Positions 4,521-6,026 of a stretch of 6,026 nt of DNA are shown here, one piece after another. Under the pieces are notes generated by a model. That model worked only from the letters and a program-made list of their open reading frames with translations, was not told where the DNA came from and made no database searches. Each line of letters begins with the position of its first letter. Position 1 is the stretch's first letter. A program made the position numbers and the translations under genes. Source of the DNA: Nitrospirota bacterium (lineage in GTDB: Bacteria > Nitrospinota > Nitrospinia > Nitrospinales > Nitrospinaceae); the NCBI GenBank assembly GCA_003229345.1, contig QIDN01000149.1:1-6026 (forward strand), in the 5' to 3' direction.

Positions 4521-5273
4521 TCACTTTAAAAACAGGTTTTTCAATAGTTGTAACGTGGTCTCCCGCCCGATTTCTGCGATCGATTCGGTTAATGGGATTT
4601 TCTTCGGGCACACTTCGACGCACACCTGGGCATTGCCGCAATCGGCGATACCGCCATCGCCCATGACCGCATCCAGCCGCTCCTCTGATCCCATGGCGCC
4701 TGTGGGATGCATATTGAAGAGACGGACTTGGCTGAAGGTGGAGGCTCCCATGAAATTATTGTCCTTGGTGAATTGAGGACAGGCTTCCAGGCAACATCCG
4801 CAGGTCATGCATTCGGATAGCAGGTAGGCCTTGGCCCGTTGTTTTTCCTGAACTACAGGACCCTCGCCGATGTCGTAAGTGCCATCGATATGAATCCAGG
4901 CTTTGACCTTCTTGAGATTTTCAAACATGCGGCTCCGGTCCACATGCAGGTCGCGGATAACGGGAAATTTGGACATGGGTTCCAACACGATGGGTTGGGG
5001 AAGGGCATCCACCAGCGCGGTACAGGCCTGCCGCACCTTGCCGTTGATCACCATGGTGCAGGCGCCGCACACTTCCTCCAGACAATTGCATTCCCACACG
5101 GTAGGCGTTACTTTTTGCCCTTGCCGTGTGACCGGGTGCATCTGGATATCCATGAGACAGGAGATGACGTTGGCCCGGGGTTTGTGGGGCAAATCGAATT
5201 CCTGCCAATAGGGTTTCGTGTCCGGTTGATCCTGACGTTTGATTTTCAAGCGGATGGTTTTATCGTCGGGCAT
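4521..5273 (-). CDS. sdhB: Succinate dehydrogenase/fumarate reductase iron-sulfur subunit
   Basis: Electron-transfer subunit of respiratory complex II, passing electrons from the flavoprotein to the quinone site at the membrane. In the 250-residue product, the N-terminal ferredoxin domain carries the [2Fe-2S] ligands C64-x4-C69-x2-C72-x11-C84. The C-terminal domain has C155, C158, C161 and C165 followed by P166, and C212-x5-C218-x3-C222-P, which supply the [4Fe-4S] and [3Fe-4S] clusters in the classical spacing. Length and style match the Bacillus-type subunit (about 250 aa). I chose ATG 5273 because AAGG lies 5 nt before it; a TTG at 5285 would add four residues and would overlap the sdhA stop, placing the SD inside the gene. 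It follows sdhA by 8 nt, so the two are co-translated. The membrane anchor (sdhC) is not downstream and must lie elsewhere, probably upstream of sdhA. Confidence 0.96.
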   Translation of the reverse strand: MPDDKTIRLKIKRQDQPDTKPYWQEFDLPHKPRANVISCLMDIQMHPVTRQGQKVTPTVWECNCLEEVCGACTMVINGKVRQACTALVDALPQPIVLEPMSKFPVIRDLHVDRSRMFENLKKVKAWIHIDGTYDIGEGPVVQEKQRAKAYLLSECMTCGCCLEACPQFTKDNNFMGASTFSQVRLFNMHPTGAMGSEERLDAVMGDGGIADCGNAQVCVEVCPKKIPLTESIAEIGRETTLQLLKNLFLK

Positions 5274-5283
5274 GGTTACCTTC
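5274..5283 (-). promoter_or_regulatory. sdhB ribosome-binding site overlapping the sdhA stop
   Basis: Minus strand reads TGAAGGTAACCATG: the sdhA TGA merges into GAAGG, 5 nt before ATG 5273. This decides the sdhB start in favour of the ATG over the upstream TTG. Confidence 0.65.
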
Positions 5284-6025
5284 AATCGTATTTTCGGGGC
5301 CGGGGTTGGATCAGTGAAGTATTCACTGCTTCAAAACTGATCTCCGGCTGATGATTTTTGTATTCGGCGATGGTGGTCTTCAACCATTGCTCGTTGCCTT
5401 TGTCGAATCGTTTCATGTAGGCGGTGTGTCCGGAGGGGAATTCATTTTCCTGAACTTCACCGTATTGTTTTTTCTCTAGATAATCGACGTATTCGTGCGG
5501 ATCGAAATCTTTGGGCTGGTTCAAATCGAACTCCGGTTTGTAGTGTGCTCCCCGAAATTCGTTTCGGATCAATGCTCCCTGGGTGATGATTTTAGCGAGC
5601 TGAATCTGACAGTGCAATTGCTGGATCATGCTCGGCGCCGGGTTGGACCAGTGGGCGGTGTCGAGGCATTGCACGTCCTTGAATCGGATTTCCAGATCGC
5701 TGATCTGGGTAAGCGCCTTTTCCAATTTGGAGTTTTCCCGGACGATCAGTACATTCGCCAGCATGATGTTTCCTAGATCCTGGTGGAGCGTATAGGGATT
5801 TTCCTTGCCGCTCATTTGCTTGAAGGCCTGCATGCGTTCCCGCCACTGGTCGCGGGCCTGGTCGAACACGGTCGACGGCACATCCTCAAAATGCGAGCCG
5901 AGATTTCGACTGTACTGGATCAATCCGGGGCCCATCATCAATCCGGTATAAATACAACTCAGCAGGGAGTTGGCTCCCAGCCGGTTGGCGCCGTGAAACT
6001 GATAGTCGCATTCTCCTGCGGCGTA
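5282..6025 (-). CDS. sdhA: Succinate dehydrogenase/fumarate reductase flavoprotein subunit, C-terminal part
   Basis: FAD-binding catalytic subunit of complex II, oxidising succinate to fumarate. Only the last 247 residues are in the window; the N-terminal FAD domain lies beyond position 6026. The visible part opens with AAGEC followed shortly by HGANRLGANSLL (residues 11-22): the H and R of HGANR belong to the dicarboxylate-binding site, and the AGE segment belongs to the FAD-binding region. The rest is the helical C-terminal domain, with the RGAHYKPEF block (RNEFRGAHYKPEF), WLKTTIAEY, and a terminal TSLIQPRPRKYD. This YQFHGANRLGANSLLS wording and the tail are typical of Bacillus-like flavoproteins. 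The TGA stop is 8 nt before the sdhB ATG, and the sdhB SD overlaps the stop, showing tight operon coupling. Confidence 0.95.
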   Translation of the reverse strand, partial: YAAGECDYQFHGANRLGANSLLSCIYTGLMMGPGLIQYSRNLGSHFEDVPSTVFDQARDQWRERMQAFKQMSGKENPYTLHQDLGNIMLANVLIVRENSKLEKALTQISDLEIRFKDVQCLDTAHWSNPAPSMIQQLHCQIQLAKIITQGALIRNEFRGAHYKPEFDLNQPKDFDPHEYVDYLEKKQYGEVQENEFPSGHTAYMKRFDKGNEQWLKTTIAEYKNHQPEISFEAVNTSLIQPRPRKYD

Positions 6026-6026
6026 C

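Noticed and set aside
4839..5351. Plus-strand 170-aa reading frame
   Set aside because: Antisense to sdhB and the end of sdhA; a shadow of well-conserved cluster-binding sequence.

Overview
The window is a run of minus-strand genes from a bacterium. Read in the direction of transcription (high to low coordinates), the order is: 3' part of sdhA, sdhB, ispH, a squalene/phytoene-synthase family gene, a DUF1566-type gene, two small four-helix membrane proteins, a 47-residue one-helix acidic microprotein, a repeat-bearing intergenic stretch, and the 5' part of a family-4-like uracil-DNA glycosylase. I found no convincing plus-strand gene, tRNA, rRNA, CRISPR array or insertion sequence.

Organism: the succinate dehydrogenase subunits are of the Bacillus-like (MK-type) kind that is also common in Deltaproteobacteria-like and Nitrospinota/Nitrospirota lineages. 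IspH shows that the MEP isoprenoid pathway is used. Base composition looks near 50% GC. Together with the DUF1566 and squalene-synthase genes this suggests a Gram-negative, possibly marine Nitrospinota/Deltaproteobacteria-type organism. This is an inference from protein style and the sequence alone cannot settle it.

Layout: 4521-6026 is respiratory complex II (flavoprotein C-terminus and iron-sulfur subunit, tightly coupled). 2244-4390 is isoprenoid metabolism: IspH makes IPP/DMAPP, and a synthase of the type that joins two prenyl diphosphates follows across a hairpin-rich 152-nt gap. 1789-2238 encodes a DUF1566 protein whose start lies 5 nt after the synthase stop. 689-1713 is a compact three-gene set of unknown small membrane proteins (149, 135 and 47 residues). 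The last of these was found by reading the sequence directly and is easily missed because of its size.

The most unusual element is the gap at 418-688. It contains two adjacent, diverged copies (about 75% identical by hand alignment) of a 96-98-bp direct repeat. Each copy ends (plus-strand sense) in an identical 14-nt hairpin GGCGG-TTCG-CCGCC. One copy carries an additional perfect 7-bp stem with a GTAA loop. I do not recognise this repeat; its function is open.
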